A DNA stretch of 47,790 nt from CAZXFH01 sp964640055 (GTDB lineage: Bacteria > Fidelibacterota > UBA2242 > JAFGTP01), in assembly GCA_964640055.1 (NCBI GenBank), contig CAZXFH010000025.1:1-47790 (forward strand), in the 5' to 3' direction. Shown here one piece after another: positions 1 to 6,657 of the stretch. Both the position numbers and the translations under genes were made by a program. The notes beneath the pieces are model-generated. The model saw only the letters and a program-made list of their open reading frames with translations. It had not been told where the DNA came from and did not search any database. Numbering within the stretch: the stretch's first letter is position 1; each line of letters opens with the position of its first letter.

Positions 1-75
1 TAACATGCTATCAATACCATTCTGTATTCCGGGAGCAAGACAGTCAGCGGCGGTGCTCTCTGTCGAATGGTTTTA

Positions 76-243
76 TCAATCAGGATCATCTCCTTTCCGC
101 AACTCTTCTTCGGTGATCAGATCGGGAGATTTGTAGTAGTGTTCGGCTAACTGCCGGACGGCTCGGACATAGACATCGACCGTACGCGGTAAATATCCGT
201 GTAGTTCTAAATCTTCGATGAAGCGTTTTCTTAAAGTTGTCAT
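76..243 (-). pseudogene. Tyrosine recombinase, N-terminal fragment
   Basis: A 55-residue frame opens with ATG behind a good AGGAAGG ribosome binding site and reads like the SAM-like N-terminal DNA-binding domain of a phage-type integrase (LRKRFIEDLELHGYLPRT, then VRAVRQLAEHYYKSPD and ITEEELR). After ITEEELR, where this family normally continues with a further helix, the reading turns to GDDPD and a stop. The catalytic domain is missing from the 75 bases left in the window. It is a remnant, cut by a deletion or insertion. Its start does not look like an integron IntI integrase, so it is probably a separate recombinase beside the cassette array. The family call is by eye. Confidence 0.6.
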
Positions 244-377
244 GATTGTCCTTCCTTTTTGAGTGAAATTTGGGACAATCTGTGCTATATTTGAAACGAT
301 GGATCAGAAAGCGGAAATATTAAGTGGGATCCGAATGCTTGCAGTTAAGAAAATCTGCACCGACGAGTCGGGGCTTA

Positions 378-507
378 GTTCAACAATTGGCTGCACTTGA
401 CGGAGGGACGCCGTGTAAATTTAAAATTTGGAGCCAATTTGGAGTTATTTGGTTTTTCAAAGTCTGTGCTTGAAAACTCTCGCCGCAAGTAAGCCTAGTT
501 GTTATGC
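378..507 (+). other. Integron attC recombination site 1
   Basis: The ends form an imperfect inverted repeat. The left arm starts with GTTCAAC at 378-384 (fits RYYYAAC), followed by AATTGGCTGCACTTGACGG. The right arm ends CCGCAAGTAAGCCTAG and the core GTTATGC at 501-507. Reverse-complementing the right arm gives AACAACTAGGCTTACTTGCGG, matching the left arm with small bulges and one unpaired A in the left arm (ACTTGACGG against ACTTGCGG). Length 130 bp, terminal R and L boxes and an extrahelical base are the hallmarks of an attC (59-base element). It closes a cassette whose gene is no longer recognisable upstream. Confidence 0.7.
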
Positions 508-617
508 ACAATAATAATCCAGCAATAATTCGTATAAATAATTTTATTAAAATAATATCGCAAACTGAAAAATAAATACTTGAAAATAATACATTCAATG
601 CTGAACTTAAGATTACT

Positions 618-911
618 ATGAAAGATATAAAAGAAATACAAAGTATATTAAAAAACAATTTTCCAGAATTGAAAAGAAGATACAATGTAAAAAGTATTGG
701 CACTTTTGGTTCATATGTCAGAAATGAACAGAAACCAAACAGCGATATAGATTTATTGGTTACTTTTGAAAAGAAACCCTCTTTATTTAAATTTATTGAA
801 CTGGAAGATTATTTATCTGAATTATTAGGCCATAAAGTTGACTTAGTTATGGAATCTGCATTAAAGCCCATTATTGGCAAACACATTAAAGATGAAGTTT
901 TAATGATATGA
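618..911 (+). CDS. mntA: MntA-type nucleotidyltransferase antitoxin
   Basis: A 97-residue minimal nucleotidyltransferase. It shows GTFGSYVRNEQKPNSDIDLL at about residues 28-47, a perfect GS-x10-DxD motif, which in the HepT/MntA family marks the antitoxin that adds AMP units to a tyrosine of the HepT toxin and so silences it. Its TGA overlaps the hepT start (ATGA at 908-911), the translational coupling typical of this pair. The length fits the family. No clear Shine-Dalgarno precedes the ATG, which is common for the first gene in a cassette. It sits inside an integron cassette. Confidence 0.85.
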   Translation: MKDIKEIQSILKNNFPELKRRYNVKSIGTFGSYVRNEQKPNSDIDLLVTFEKKPSLFKFIELEDYLSELLGHKVDLVMESALKPIIGKHIKDEVLMI

Positions 912-1255
912 ACAAGAATAATCGTGAATATATCGATTATATAGAAGATATATTCGATTCAATACTAAAAATTGAAAAATTTATTTCAAATCAATCATAT
1001 GAAGATTTTACCAGAGATGAAAAAACACAATATGCTGTTATTCGAGCATTTGAAATTATAGGTGAAGCAAGTAAAAAGGTTCCGAAATCAATTAAAAAAG
1101 ACCATCCTGAAATTCCCTGGCGATTAATGGCAGGAATGCGGGATAAATTAATTCATGATTATTTTGGCGTTGATATTGACGTTATTTGGGAAACGGTCAA
1201 AACAGATATAAAAAAAATCAAACCTAAAATTCGAGCCATAATACAAAATCATTAA
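908..1255 (+). CDS. hepT: HepT-type HEPN ribonuclease toxin
   Basis: A 115-residue HEPN/DUF86 protein, the RNase toxin partner of MntA. The catalytic motif Rx4HxY is present as RDKLIHDY at about residues 77-84; the tyrosine in this motif is the residue that MntA-type antitoxins modify. The segment before it (AFEIIGEASKKVP) is the conserved helix of the family. It starts inside the antitoxin stop codon. Length and motifs look intact, so the pair is probably functional and would stabilise the cassette in its host. Confidence 0.85.
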   Translation: MNKNNREYIDYIEDIFDSILKIEKFISNQSYEDFTRDEKTQYAVIRAFEIIGEASKKVPKSIKKDHPEIPWRLMAGMRDKLIHDYFGVDIDVIWETVKTDIKKIKPKIRAIIQNH

Positions 1256-1274
1256 ATATTATAATAAAATAAGT

Positions 1275-1411
1275 GCATAACGTTAGTTTGCACCGAACAT
1301 CGAAAGCCACTGCTTTTTCCGTTTCTGGAGAGGTTTTAAGCAAGTTTTTTGGTATTTTCTAATGTTCATAGTAAACCCGATACGACGTCGGTGAAACGTG
1401 GCTTGTTAGGT
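1275..1411 (+). other. Integron attC recombination site 2
   Basis: Left arm: inverse core GCATAAC at 1275-1281, then GTTAGTTTGCACCGA. Right arm: TCGGTGAAAC, then CGTGGCTT and the core GTTAGGT at 1405-1411 (a perfect GTTRRRY). GTTTGCACCGA pairs with TCGGTGAAAC over ten bases with a single unpaired G in the left arm, the extrahelical base that orients integrase on a folded attC bottom strand. The 137-bp length and spacing are in the attC range. The middle is poorly conserved, as expected. Confidence 0.75.
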
Positions 1412-1430
1412 GTAAATATTTACGGAACAG

Positions 1431-1477
1431 TTGATATATTGTACGAAATAGTGTATCTTATTATTGCTATAATAAGA
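1431..1477 (+). promoter_or_regulatory. Promoter and autorepression operator of the phd cassette
   Basis: A possible -35 TTGATA (1431-1436) and -10 TATCTT (1454-1459) are 17 bases apart. Overlapping the -10 is a perfect inverted repeat with 9-base arms TCTTATTAT (1456-1464) and ATAATAAGA (1469-1477) around a 4-base centre; it also contains TATAAT at 1468-1473. It ends 14 bases before the antitoxin ATG. Phd/YefM antitoxins bind such palindromes to repress their own operon, so this is a natural operator, though binding is inferred. An internal promoter is common for toxin-antitoxin cassettes. Confidence 0.5.
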
Positions 1478-1491
1478 AAAAAGAGGTCAAT

Positions 1492-1776
1492 ATGAGTAGA
1501 ATAAAATTAGATGAAGATATAAAGCCGCTAAGTGAGTTCAGGGCAAAAGTTTCACAATATATCGAACAGATACATGAAACAAAAAGACCACTATTGATCA
1601 CTCAAAACGGGAAAAGTAGTGCGGTATTATTAGATGTTGCTGAATATGAAATGTTATTAGAAAAACTTGATTTATTGGAGGATATACAAATTTCTACAAA
1701 GCAAATTGAAGAAGGTGATGGAATATCACATGAAAAAGCGAAGAAAATGATACTAAAGGGGACAAATGGAAATTGA
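1492..1776 (+). CDS. Phd/YefM-family antitoxin
   Basis: A 94-residue antitoxin of type II toxin-antitoxin systems. Residues 10-60 match the Phd/YefM fold (PLSEFRAKVSQYIEQI, then RPLLITQNGKSSAVLLDVAEYE), which binds DNA and folds the C-terminal tail over the toxin. A GAGG ribosome binding site lies 6-9 bases before the ATG. It overlaps the downstream toxin frame by 11 bases. A perfect inverted repeat just upstream is the likely operator. The antitoxin is intact whereas its partner toxin is broken. Confidence 0.85.
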   Translation: MSRIKLDEDIKPLSEFRAKVSQYIEQIHETKRPLLITQNGKSSAVLLDVAEYEMLLEKLDLLEDIQISTKQIEEGDGISHEKAKKMILKGTNGN

Positions 1777-2065
1777 ATGGTCTCCTTTATCTATTCAACG
1801 GGCTAATGAAATTGCTGAGTGTGTTGCATTAGATAGTCCAGAAGAATCAAATAAATGCAGACAAGGTTTAATTAGCAGAGTAGAACAATTAAAAGAATTT
1901 CCGAAAAGTGGAAGAGTAGTCCCGGAACTTAATGACTGATTAACGAGGGAATTAATTTTCGGAAGTTATCGCATTATCTATAGAATAAGTAAAAATACAG
2001 TATTCATATTGACTGTACGGCATATTAGAAAAATTTTATCAGAGGATAACCTAGGTGCTAAATAA
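1766..2065 (+). pseudogene. ParE/RelE-family toxin with internal TGA
   Basis: The frame starts MEIEWSPLSIQRANEIAE and follows the ParE/RelE pattern through KEFPKSGRVVPELND, then meets TGA at 1937-1939, and continues in the same frame with LTRELIFGSYRIIYRI and VFILTVRHIRKIL to TAA at 2063-2065. The part after the stop is the conserved strand and core of the toxin, so the 57-residue product alone should be inactive. One base change explains it. The surrounding genes use TGA as a normal stop, so recoding is unlikely. Loss of a toxin while the antitoxin survives is a common decay path. Confidence 0.8.
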
Positions 2066-2074
2066 CAACTGCTC

Positions 2075-2094
2075 ACGTTAGTTTGCCCCGAACA
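2075..2094 (+). other. Left arm of a third attC (truncated)
   Basis: ACGTTAGTTTGCCCCGAACA matches positions 1280-1299 of attC 2 at 19 of 20 bases, so it is the left arm of another attC, placed correctly just after the toxin frame. No right arm (something like CGGGGCAAAC, then GTTRRRY) follows before the guaA start at 2208. The array therefore ends in a broken site, and base composition changes sharply from here. Confidence 0.55.
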
Positions 2095-2095
2095 C

Positions 2096-2215
2096 CTAAA
2101 ATTATTAAAGTCTTTTGAAAAGCATGTAGAAGAGGTTATGGGTAAAGCTACCCATGAAGAACTCCTTCATCGTTTTGTTCCTAAATACATTGAAAAGGAG
2201 ATGAGGTATGAATAA
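2096..2215 (+). pseudogene. C-terminal remnant of an unidentified gene
   Basis: An open frame with no start of its own reads LKLLKSFEKHVEEVMGKATH and then EELLHRFVPKYIEKEMRYE before TAA at 2213-2215. It overlaps the guaA start (ATGAATAA), the arrangement of two coupled genes in an operon. This suggests the tail of a real gene whose 5' part was removed when the cassette array was joined here. I do not recognise the family. It also supplies the AAGGAG ribosome binding site of guaA. Confidence 0.35.
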
Positions 2216-3170
2216 GGAGATCCCGGCGCAGGAGCTGGACACAGAGCGTTTTATCGATGAAAAGATAGACGAGATTAGGCGTACCGTGCGGGACGGGTAT
2301 GCGATCAACGCCCTTTCCGGCGGCGTTGATTCGTCTACGGTTACGCTGCTGGGGCATCGCGCTTTGGGTGATCGCCTGAAGACGGTTTTCGTTGAAAATG
2401 GCCTTATGCGTGCGGGTGAGGCTGAGCAGGTCGTCAGTTTTTTCCGCACTCTCGGGGTTAGGGTTGCAGTGGTTGACGCGCGCGCAGAGTTTTTTACAGC
2501 GCTCAAAGGCGTGACAGATCCCGAAGCGAAGCGGGAGGCTATTACGCAAACTTTCTACCGTCAGGTCTTTGGCCGACTTGTCCGGGAGAGTGGGGCGAAG
2601 TATTTGCTCCAGGGCACGATCTTAACCGATGTGGATGAGACGGTGGCCGGGATCAAGCGGCAGCATAATGTTTTTGAGCAGCTGGGGATTGACCCTGAGG
2701 CGGTATTTGGCTACTGCATCCTGGAGCCGCTTATTCAACTGCGCAAGAACGGGGTAAGAAAGCTGGGGCAGGCCCTTGGGTTGCCCAGCGAACTGTTCAG
2801 GCGCATACCTTTTCCGGGGCCGGCGCTGGCTGCCCGCGTGATCGGCGAGGCAACACCGGAGCGCATTGAGACGGTCCGGCAAGCCACCCAGGTGGTTGAG
2901 CGGCTGCTCTCCGGCTTCGGCGCTTTTCAATATCTGGCCATTTTGCATGAAGACCGGGTGACAGGGATACACGCCGGCCAGCGTGATTTTGGACAGCAAA
3001 TTGAAGTGCGCTGCTGGAACAGCATTGACGCGCGCACGGCCACGCCCGTCAGCCTCCCTTTTGAAATCCTTGCACAATTGGCGCAGGAGATCCTCGACAC
3101 AGTACCCGGGGTAGTCAGCGTCACCTATAATATAGCGCCCAAACCACCGTCAACCATTGAAGCGGTGTAA
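2208..3170 (+). CDS. guaA: GMP synthase, ATP-pyrophosphatase subunit (no amidotransferase)
   Basis: A 320-residue protein matching only the C-terminal two-thirds of bacterial GuaA. The PP-loop SGGVDSS lies at residues 37-43, the IKRQHN segment near 146, the RIPFPGPALAARVIGE motif near 200, and the dimerisation domain ends in KPPSTIEAV. It adenylates XMP and aminates it to GMP. There is no N-terminal glutamine amidotransferase, as in archaeal two-subunit enzymes (GuaAb), so the ammonia donor must be free NH3 or a partner outside the window. AAGGAG lies 9-14 bases before ATG. The start overlaps a gene remnant, so the original operon partner may have been lost. Confidence 0.85.
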   Translation: MNKEIPAQELDTERFIDEKIDEIRRTVRDGYAINALSGGVDSSTVTLLGHRALGDRLKTVFVENGLMRAGEAEQVVSFFRTLGVRVAVVDARAEFFTALKGVTDPEAKREAITQTFYRQVFGRLVRESGAKYLLQGTILTDVDETVAGIKRQHNVFEQLGIDPEAVFGYCILEPLIQLRKNGVRKLGQALGLPSELFRRIPFPGPALAARVIGEATPERIETVRQATQVVERLLSGFGAFQYLAILHEDRVTGIHAGQRDFGQQIEVRCWNSIDARTATPVSLPFEILAQLAQEILDTVPGVVSVTYNIAPKPPSTIEAV

Positions 3171-3241
3171 CCGTCTAAAACCAGAAACACATTTATAATT
3201 TTCGGCATAAAATTTATTAAACTTAACAGTATAAAAAAATA

Positions 3242-4771
3242 ATGTGGTTAACTATGACTCGCTTAATTAGGGGTGTTTTAAAATATATACTCTTTTCCCA
3301 GCTGATTTGCGCATTCCTGGCCGGAAATGAGCTGCAGCTGTTACAAAGAGCCGACGATTTAATATTTGATGAGGGCACCCGCCTGGATTGTGCGGTTGAT
3401 CCTGATGGCGGATTCTGGTTTTTATTTGATTTAATCTGGGATGGGCCTTTGCCATTATTTTGGGCGATGCGGTATACCGGGGAAGAGCCGCCGGTCAGCT
3501 ATGATGTGGGGACGGGCGATGGCTTTGCCCATGGATTTGTAAATCCCCGGTTTTCCGGAATCAGTGCGGGGCAACTGCTCATCAGCAACCAGCATCTCTC
3601 TGATGTCTACCCGGAACGTGCCCGTTTACTGGTGATTGATTACCGGCAGCAATCAATCGGCTATTATTTCACACCACCACTCGCCACCCAATATATGGGA
3701 CGGATATGGCCGACTGACAGCTCCCATGCGGCGGCCTATTATTTTGATGATAGGTCGGAAGGCAGGCTTTTCTTTTTCCACCAGTTCAGTTTGTACACCG
3801 ATTATCCTGACGTGGGATTGATTGATGGATTGACTGATTTTGACGGTGATACCATCTGGACTCTGAGCGGGGTGGCCCACCCCTTTCAGGATCGGCGTCT
3901 GTCTGGAACAGATTTTTATGGATGTGTATATACCTATGCCGCTGATTCAGGTGTCGGTTTCACCTGTTTTAATGGTACTGAAAGCCTAGTGCTTGATACT
4001 GTTGTTACGGAGGAAGCCGCTGCCAGAGATGCCCTGCAGGTCACGGACAGTCTGTTTTGCTATATATGGAATCCGACCGGCGGCTCAACGCTGCATCTCT
4101 GGTGCTATGCCCCGTTTTTAAATCAGGTGATAAGGGATTCCTTGTTTTATACGCCTCCGTCAAATTCCATGGAATTGGTCAGCCGTTTTCGAATGGCCGC
4201 CCGGGGAGACAGTCTTTGCATTCAGTATCCGGTGCTGGAAACCGCTATTTCCGAACAACCCGAAAACTGGCAGGCTTTGGTACGTAGATTATTTGTTGCC
4301 GGGATGCCGGTTGCGAAGGATACGGTCATGGTGTTCGCAGACAATCTGCAAAACATCTGGCATACGGTGACCATGGACAGGCAGGGCGTGCATAGTGGTG
4401 TCGCCACTTATACCAGCACGGGAATAGCAAAAACTTATTACTACGGTCCCCGGAATGTGATGGTAGGAGTTGATCCTGAACCCAGCCGGTCAGCCGAGAC
4501 TTTCTCGCTGTTGCAGACCTATCCCAATCCTTTTAATGCCGCCATGACCATTGAATTTACTTGCGGCTTATCGGGGGGCGTGCAGCTAATGATTTACGAT
4601 TTAAGCGGCCGCACCCTTTTTCAGGATGAGCTCGCTAGCGTGCCCGGTCTTAACCGGTATGTATGGCCGGGTAGAGATCGGTTTGGTGCGGCAGTTGGCT
4701 CAGGGGTCTATCTGTTGGTATTATCCGCGGGGGATCAGGAGCAAGTGAAAAAAATTACGATTCTACGATGA
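3242..4771 (+). CDS. Secreted protein with YPNPFN-type C-terminal sorting domain
   Basis: A 509-residue protein of unknown function. The N-terminus is a signal peptide (ATG at 3242, or the ATG four codons later; hydrophobic stretch about residues 14-28). The middle is rich in beta-strand-like segments and aromatic residues, without a catalytic motif I recognise. From about residue 420 it ends in a FlgD-like sorting domain: LLQTYPNPFNAAMTIEF, VQLMIYDLSGRTLF, GSGVYLLVLSAG and a basic end (KKITILR). Such domains send proteins to the type IX secretion system in Bacteroidetes and relatives. It stands alone in a small operon-free stretch. Confidence 0.75.
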   Translation: MWLTMTRLIRGVLKYILFSQLICAFLAGNELQLLQRADDLIFDEGTRLDCAVDPDGGFWFLFDLIWDGPLPLFWAMRYTGEEPPVSYDVGTGDGFAHGFVNPRFSGISAGQLLISNQHLSDVYPERARLLVIDYRQQSIGYYFTPPLATQYMGRIWPTDSSHAAAYYFDDRSEGRLFFFHQFSLYTDYPDVGLIDGLTDFDGDTIWTLSGVAHPFQDRRLSGTDFYGCVYTYAADSGVGFTCFNGTESLVLDTVVTEEAAARDALQVTDSLFCYIWNPTGGSTLHLWCYAPFLNQVIRDSLFYTPPSNSMELVSRFRMAARGDSLCIQYPVLETAISEQPENWQALVRRLFVAGMPVAKDTVMVFADNLQNIWHTVTMDRQGVHSGVATYTSTGIAKTYYYGPRNVMVGVDPEPSRSAETFSLLQTYPNPFNAAMTIEFTCGLSGGVQLMIYDLSGRTLFQDELASVPGLNRYVWPGRDRFGAAVGSGVYLLVLSAGDQEQVKKITILR

Positions 4772-5031
4772 TTTAATGGATACAATAACTAAGTAAATTG
4801 CACTTTAACCTTGTGCCGCCTAGGTATATAAATATAGCGGTTTATTATAACGATGAGCATAAATATATTTAGGAGGACGTGGGGGTTTTTCAGCGTTCTA
4901 CTTATGTTACCGTGGCATTGGGTCTGAATATTTATACATCATTCCGCAGACATTTATTGTTAATGTTGAAAATTTGGAATAGCTTGGGAGCCGGAAAGGC
5001 TACGGAAATTGAGTTTGGGAGAGGATTGAAG

Positions 5032-5493
5032 ATGAGCAGCCAGAAGCAGAGGCAATGGTCTTTTTTAGTACTTGGCGTTTTACAGGGATTAATTGGTGTG
5101 GGGGCGGTTAGTGGCGGGTTGCTGTTTATCATCGATCCCACCGGAAAGATGTTGGGGATCCCGCCGGAACTTCTGCAGGGCTCGCCCTTTCCCGATTATT
5201 TTATACCGGGATTATTTCTTTTTCTGGTGAATGGGCTCGGCAGTCTGTTAGGCGGATCATTAACCCTCCTGCGATATCGCCATGCCGGAGAGTTGGCCAT
5301 CGCGCTGGGGATCATTCTCATGGCCTGGATCGTGATCCAGGTGCTGATTATCAATCACGTGCATTGGCTACATTACCTCTACTTTGCACTGGGATTACTG
5401 GAATTGGTACTCGGTTTTGGTGTGCGCCGCGATCTGCAGTCAAACAATGTCAAGGGATCCGTTAATCGTACTCAACCCCCCCTTACCCCTTGA
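5032..5493 (+). CDS. Small four-helix membrane protein
   Basis: A 153-residue integral membrane protein with four hydrophobic segments, at about residues 9-30, 55-77, 85-107 and 110-130. I place the start at the ATG at 5032, with GGAGAGG about 8 bases upstream. The frame is open further up to a GTG at 4879 whose Shine-Dalgarno is too close, and that extension reads as non-coding. No family is recognised with certainty; small proteins of this layout are usually annotated as hypothetical. The 260 bases before it (4772-5031) show no gene or terminator. Confidence 0.6.
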   Translation: MSSQKQRQWSFLVLGVLQGLIGVGAVSGGLLFIIDPTGKMLGIPPELLQGSPFPDYFIPGLFLFLVNGLGSLLGGSLTLLRYRHAGELAIALGIILMAWIVIQVLIINHVHWLHYLYFALGLLELVLGFGVRRDLQSNNVKGSVNRTQPPLTP

Positions 5494-5553
5494 TAAACAA
5501 GATTATTTTTATGTTCAGATTATTGAATCCATGAAGCCTTTAAGACAAATCTA

Positions 5554-6447
5554 ATGAAGGTCTTAATTACCGGTTCTTCCGGGTTAATCGGGACCGCCTT
5601 GCGGAAAGCCCTGTCTACCCGGGGTGATACAGTCTATCGGCTGCTGCGCACACCCTCAGAGACGGTCCTTTTCCGGTGGCAACCCTTTGAAAATAAAATT
5701 TTTTTTGATAACAGTGTGCAGATCGATGTGGTGATTCATTTAGCCGGAGCCAGCCTTACTGACGGCCCCTGGGATGAACAAGGTAAGCAGCGCATTCGGG
5801 AAAGCCGCATCATAGGCACCCGGCTATTATCAAAGCAGCTGGCGACATTAATCTCCAAACCGCAGCTGTTTATTTCCGGTTCTGCTATTGGTTTTTATGG
5901 TGATACCGGGGATCGTATTGTTACTGAGCAAAGTCCGGCGGGCAGTGGTTTTTTAGCCGCGGTCTGTCAACAATGGGAAAGGGCCACGGCTTCTGCCGAG
6001 GCGGCTGGTATTCGCACCATCCAAATCCGCACCGGCCTGGTGTTAAGTTCAGCGGGCAGGATCTTGGCTAAAATGAGACGGCCGTTCAAGTTCGGACTGG
6101 GGGGTAAAATCGGTGATGGTAACCAATATATGAGCTGGGTGAGTATCCACGATCTTATCCGGATGATCCTATTTCTCATGGGACAAGACTCTTTGACCGG
6201 GCCAGTTAATCTGGTTTCTCCAAATCCGGTGACCAATTACAGCTTTAGCAAGACTTTGGCACAGGTTCTAAAAAGTCCCTCCTTTTTAGCTCTGCCAGCC
6301 TGGGCGGCCCGCCTGATCTGGGGTGAAATGGCGGAGGCGCTCTTACTATCCGGTAGCAGAGTGTTACCCACCCGTCTGGTGGAGGCAGGATACGAATTCA
6401 GCTACCCTGAGCTGAGATCAACCCTGGGGGCACTACTGAATTTATAA
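5554..6447 (+). CDS. yfcH: TIGR01777-family NAD(P)-dependent epimerase
   Basis: A 297-residue extended short-chain dehydrogenase of the YfcH/SulA-like (TIGR01777) family. The nucleotide-binding motif GSSGLIGTAL is at residues 7-16, and typical family signatures follow: VIHLAGASLTDGPWDE near 61-76, SGSAIGFYGDTGDR near 109-122, and the IRTGLVLSSAGR and YMSWVSIHDL blocks. The substrate is unknown for the whole family. Start ATG at 5554, 60 bases after the membrane protein. Confidence 0.85.
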   Translation: MKVLITGSSGLIGTALRKALSTRGDTVYRLLRTPSETVLFRWQPFENKIFFDNSVQIDVVIHLAGASLTDGPWDEQGKQRIRESRIIGTRLLSKQLATLISKPQLFISGSAIGFYGDTGDRIVTEQSPAGSGFLAAVCQQWERATASAEAAGIRTIQIRTGLVLSSAGRILAKMRRPFKFGLGGKIGDGNQYMSWVSIHDLIRMILFLMGQDSLTGPVNLVSPNPVTNYSFSKTLAQVLKSPSFLALPAWAARLIWGEMAEALLLSGSRVLPTRLVEAGYEFSYPELRSTLGALLNL

Positions 6448-6583
6448 GCTGCCATTATTATCGTGCAAACCTGGTTCGTCACTACAGATTTTTGTCGGAA
6501 CAGCCAACGAATTAAATGGTAATAAACAGATCGCTATTACATGCTATCAACTGGGTAGATCTAAGGACCGTAAATATTGACTC

Positions 6584-6611
6584 TTGAATATCCTGGAGGA
6601 ATGGTTATATT
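6584..6611 (+). promoter_or_regulatory. Possible promoter of the ergothioneine-sulfur operon
   Basis: TTGAAT (6584-6589) and TATATT (6606-6611) are 16 bases apart, a plausible sigma-70-type pair, about 50 bases before the first ATG of the operon. This is the best candidate in the 210-base gap after the epimerase gene; no terminator hairpin or known operator is seen there. Confidence 0.35.
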
Positions 6612-6657
6612 TAAACCATGATAATTTATTCCCTTTTAATAATTGTTGAGTACTAAG

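Larger units (their letters stand above)
502..1405 (+). mobile_element. Integron gene cassette carrying mntA-hepT
   Basis: Crossover in attC sites falls after the G of GTTRRRY, so this cassette runs from TTATGC (502) to the G at 1405. Excised as a circle, its core site would be G plus TTATGC, that is GTTATGC, the exact reverse complement of its own inverse core GCATAAC at 1275-1281. That agreement is what a genuine, excisable cassette predicts. It holds two overlapping genes in the usual cassette orientation, has low GC compared with DNA after 2208, and carries its own attC at the 3' end. Confidence 0.65.

Noticed and set aside
76..243. Integron integrase IntI at the start of the array
   Set aside because: The N-terminal sequence resembles general phage-type recombinases rather than IntI, and the diagnostic IntI-specific patch of the catalytic domain is not present.
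380..703. A 107-residue minus-strand frame
   Set aside because: It overlaps the attC site and the start of mntA on the opposite strand and has no family features; it is a by-product of AT-rich sequence.
2100..2207. Purine or guanine riboswitch before guaA
   Set aside because: The stretch reads as an open frame coupled to guaA and shows no conserved riboswitch core or terminator hairpin.
4879..5031. N-terminal extension of the small membrane protein from a GTG
   Set aside because: The Shine-Dalgarno is only two bases from the GTG and the extra 51 residues do not look like part of the protein; ATG 5032 has a properly placed site.
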